Source: Lumbricus terrestris (Eukaryota > Annelida > Clitellata > Crassiclitellata > Lumbricidae). From it: 64,000 nucleotides of DNA. A program made the translations under genes and the position numbers. The stretch spans positions 34,262,956 to 34,326,955 of the forward strand of contig OX457037.1 of the NCBI GenBank assembly GCA_949752735.1, written 5' to 3'. This document shows, piece by piece, positions 61,539-64,000 of the stretch. How positions within the stretch are numbered: the stretch's first letter is position 1; each line of letters starts with the position of its first letter. Under the pieces are notes generated by a model. The model saw only the letters and a program-made list of their open reading frames with translations. It searched no databases and had not been told where the DNA came from.

Positions 61539-63304
61539 CAGTGACGGCTCTAGACTTTTCTACCAGAGGGGGACACCACAGAGGGGCTGGGGAACACCAG
61601 AGAGGTTTGATTGATACCCAGGGTTAGCCTTGTCTACAAAAGTCAAAAGCTTCAATTTTAATCGACTCCGTATAAACATATTCAATTGACAGCATTGCTG
61701 AACTGCTTGAAGAACGTCAGACAGTGCTTCGTAGATACGTCAGAATTAATTTCAGGACAGTACAGATTCGTTCACATGCTGCTGACGTTACTGATAAAAC
61801 AAAATAGTCTACGTTCAGCAGTCTGTTTGATTATTTCATGACAAGCAAATTTATCTTGTTCCAGACAAATACGCTTATCTATCCTGTGAACCAACATTGT
61901 AGGCCTAGCTATATATTGGTGGGAAATTAACCGGAACGTTGTTTTACAGAGCCTAACTTGCGTGGGGAGTTTCATGGCTGAGGTCTTTAGTATTACTGCT
62001 ATACAAATACAATTGTGCAATGGATGCCATGTAATGACAGTTCAAGAAATACTTTTATTTTGGCATAAAAGATGATCATAAATTTGTCTACTTAGTTCAG
62101 AAATGATATTATAAAGTCTGAATTTGCAGAAAAGTTGCTGAAATGTGGTCTGCGTGTTCACTTCAGAACGATGTCCCACAGTTTTATGTGCAATAGAACC
62201 AGAAAAGCACCTGGGTATTTTACCAAAACACTGCTTGGGTAGTACAGGGATTGGCTAAACTATTGGACACACAGGGCTGTACACAAGGGTATACATGGGT
62301 GTACAGCGTATACACGTTTACCGTGTACTGAACTTAAAAAATTTGTTTGCATAGTGTACTTAGTTTCGCAAGCGAGGGTATGTGCGGGTATACAGTGTAT
62401 ATTCACCTCAAAACGAGTAAAAAAATTGACTAATTTTTAACAAGGAAAAGTATTATTGAAAAGTTTAACGCTGCAGTAAACGCACTGCGAGGCTGAAATC
62501 TTCGGAAAATCATGAGATGACTAAAAAAGTCTTCAGAAATTGTTATGGCAAAAGAGGTCATCAGAAAATTTCGGCAATAAAAATCGATTTTTTTCTGCTG
62601 TAGCGTGTACTCACCTCAAAATTTACCAGTACAGCTCTGACAACACACCCATCTATTGTCATCGAGTCCGTTAAGTTTGCAGGTTTTAAATTTAGATGGC
62701 ATTCGTTAATTTTGTGGTGGGAAATTGTAGGCCCCATAATAAAACAGCTGTTCTTCATGACTAATATCTATTGTTTCATCAACAGTGTCAGTAAACTAAT
62801 AGAATCTTAAACATCTTTCCTTATCTGATCCGTGAATCTACCTTCCAGTGTAGGCCTGCCATGATTTCACTTTGAATGACTCTTCTAGTGTACTTTGGTC
62901 TGTCGATTAAATAAGTACTACTAAAAATTTTCTGAGAATACCTCAATAACCTCATCCTGCTGCAATTTCATCTTAAAGCGCAAGAAACTATGAGCCACGA
63001 GTTAAAATTTGATCACATGCAGCGCAATCCCATGACATAAAGGATAGGCGATAGTAGTTTCTACAAAAAAAGGCTCTAAGCAATTAAGTAGTTTGTGTAT
63101 TTGAGAATACCACGAATAAAGTAAGATTGGATATCTTTGTGCACCATGTTTAAGCAGATTTAAGTAAATCTTACCTTTGAAAATATAGAAGTTAATACCA
63201 GATTTCATAATAAATTTGACTCGAATTTTGTGGGGACCACCAGGGGGGCCACTCATTTATGGGCACTAGCTCCTCTGCCACCCTCCACTGTTGAACTGCC
63301 ACTG
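61539..63304. mobile_element. Possible hAT element (1766 bp) with a nested hAT
   Basis: The ends CAGTGACGGCTC and GAACTGCCACTG pair at 9 of 12. The flanks ACTAGCTC (61531-61538) and ACTAGCTT (63305-63312) agree at 7 of 8. There are G/C-rich subterminal runs on both sides (GAGGGGGACACC and GGGGGGCCAC). No transposase frame found. Confidence 0.6.
62272..62639. mobile_element. hAT element related to the one in the PRCC intron (368 bp)
   Basis: It starts CAGGGCTGTACACAAGGGTA and ends TACCAGTACAGCTCTG. It shares the GTGTACTCACCTC and GTATACAG motifs with 1270-1572. The 8-bp flanks (TGGACACA and ACAACACA) agree at only 5 of 8, so it is older or the target was altered. Confidence 0.7.
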
Positions 63305-63505
63305 ACTAGCTTTGCTTTTACTTAATTACGGTAATGCACATTTTGAGGTTGTGATGTCATATTAGAGGATGCGTTTAAATACAATATTTACTGTACTTGT
63401 TGGAAAAATCGTGTAGTTGTCTTCTTGACATCCTAAGTTCTCTTTCATGATGTTGTACTTGCAGCATTTTCACTGAAAAGACATTAAAGAACCGATAATA
63501 CGAAG

Positions 63506-63594
63506 ATGGATTTCGGATCTGAATACGTCTACAGATATTCGGATTCGGAAGAGGAAGAAATATCTGCAGATGCAATTGAAACCGGAGTAGACAG
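63506..63594 (+). CDS. First coding exon of a tandem vWA-gene paralogue (partial gene)
   Basis: ATG opens MDFGSEYVYRYSDSEEEEIS and ends TGVDR with donor GACAG|GTGGAT in phase 2. It shares start, acidic run, length (29 versus 30 codons plus two bases) and phase with 32918-33009. The rest of the gene is beyond the window. Confidence 0.8.
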
Positions 63595-63769
63595 GTGGAT
63601 ATATAAATCTATTGATAGAAATGATTATGGGTTACATCCCAAATAATGTTTATTGCGATTTAATATATACTAATACATATAATTATGCATGCATTCGAGA
63701 TATTTTAAGTACCCAGTATGTACGATTGTATACATGTACGTAAAAGGTCTTCAGGCAGGCCACTGCTCG

Positions 63770-64000
63770 CAACCCTGCCCATTCTCTTGTGATGTCCTTA
63801 ATGGCTCCGTTCTGGGTCCACTCTATCCTGTACACCACACGATAATAAACCATTTCACAGAATCATCCACTGTTGATTACCATCTGTACACAGACTACGC
63901 CCAAATCTGCATATCCTTCTCCCCAAGCTCCCATTACTCAATTTCTCAACTGGGTCAACCTAAGGGGGCTCTCTCCTTGAAGCGAGTGCATGCTATAGTT
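63770..64000 (+). pseudogene. L2/CR1-like reverse transcriptase fragment
   Basis: The frame reads DVLNGSVLGPLYPVHHTI, then DYHLYTDYAQICISFSPSS. It is a decayed form of the VPQGSVLGPLLYxLYT and YHLYADDTQIYISF blocks of RT. The catalytic ADD has become TDY, so it is inactive. It continues beyond the window. Confidence 0.8.

Overview
The window is nuclear DNA of an invertebrate animal. It is AT-rich, and genes are split into short exons with canonical GT/AG introns, many of them filled with transposons. The gene content (PRCC, a betaglycan-type TGF-beta co-receptor, and a vWA protein with a Sec23-type zinc finger) together with the SINE/hAT/L2-like repeat load fits a marine invertebrate such as a deuterostome. 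No sequence here fixes the species. Exon models below were built by reading splice sites and checking that every junction keeps phase. Almost all long open frames outside these exons are chance or repeat-derived.

Layout. (1) 1-2122, + strand: the last two coding exons of PRCC; its upstream part lies left of the window. (2) 2123-9618: gene-poor DNA with two hAT elements that carry clear 8-bp target duplications and a dead non-LTR reverse transcriptase. (3) 9619-29662, - strand: a complete 16-exon, 780-codon gene for a betaglycan/TGFBR3-like protein, reading signal peptide, orphan domain, ZP-N, ZP-C, one transmembrane helix and a short tail. (4) 29663-32917: the head-to-head intergenic region shared with the next gene. 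(5) 32918-57851, + strand: a complete 16-exon, 785-residue vWA protein with an acidic N-terminus, a C2-C2 zinc finger and an intact MIDAS. Its third intron holds a 5.8-kb non-autonomous LTR element with apparently identical LTRs, and another intron holds an antisense pseudogene of a repetitive protein family. (6) 57852-64000: more hAT elements, then the first coding exon of a tandem paralogue of the vWA gene (63506-63594), followed by an L2/CR1-like reverse transcriptase fragment.

The mobile-element record is rich. Ten hAT-type elements can be delimited by terminal inverted repeats, most with intact or nearly intact 8-bp target duplications. There is also a 779-bp foldback element with TA flanks, TTAA-flanked miniature hairpins of about 70 bp, a TTAA-flanked element containing 1 kb of GTAC-type repeat, a Harbinger-like element, three tRNA-derived SINE families, and a LINE whose 3' tail matches one of those SINEs. 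Several elements are nested, so relative ages can be read directly. No CRISPR array, rRNA gene or standard tRNA gene was seen.
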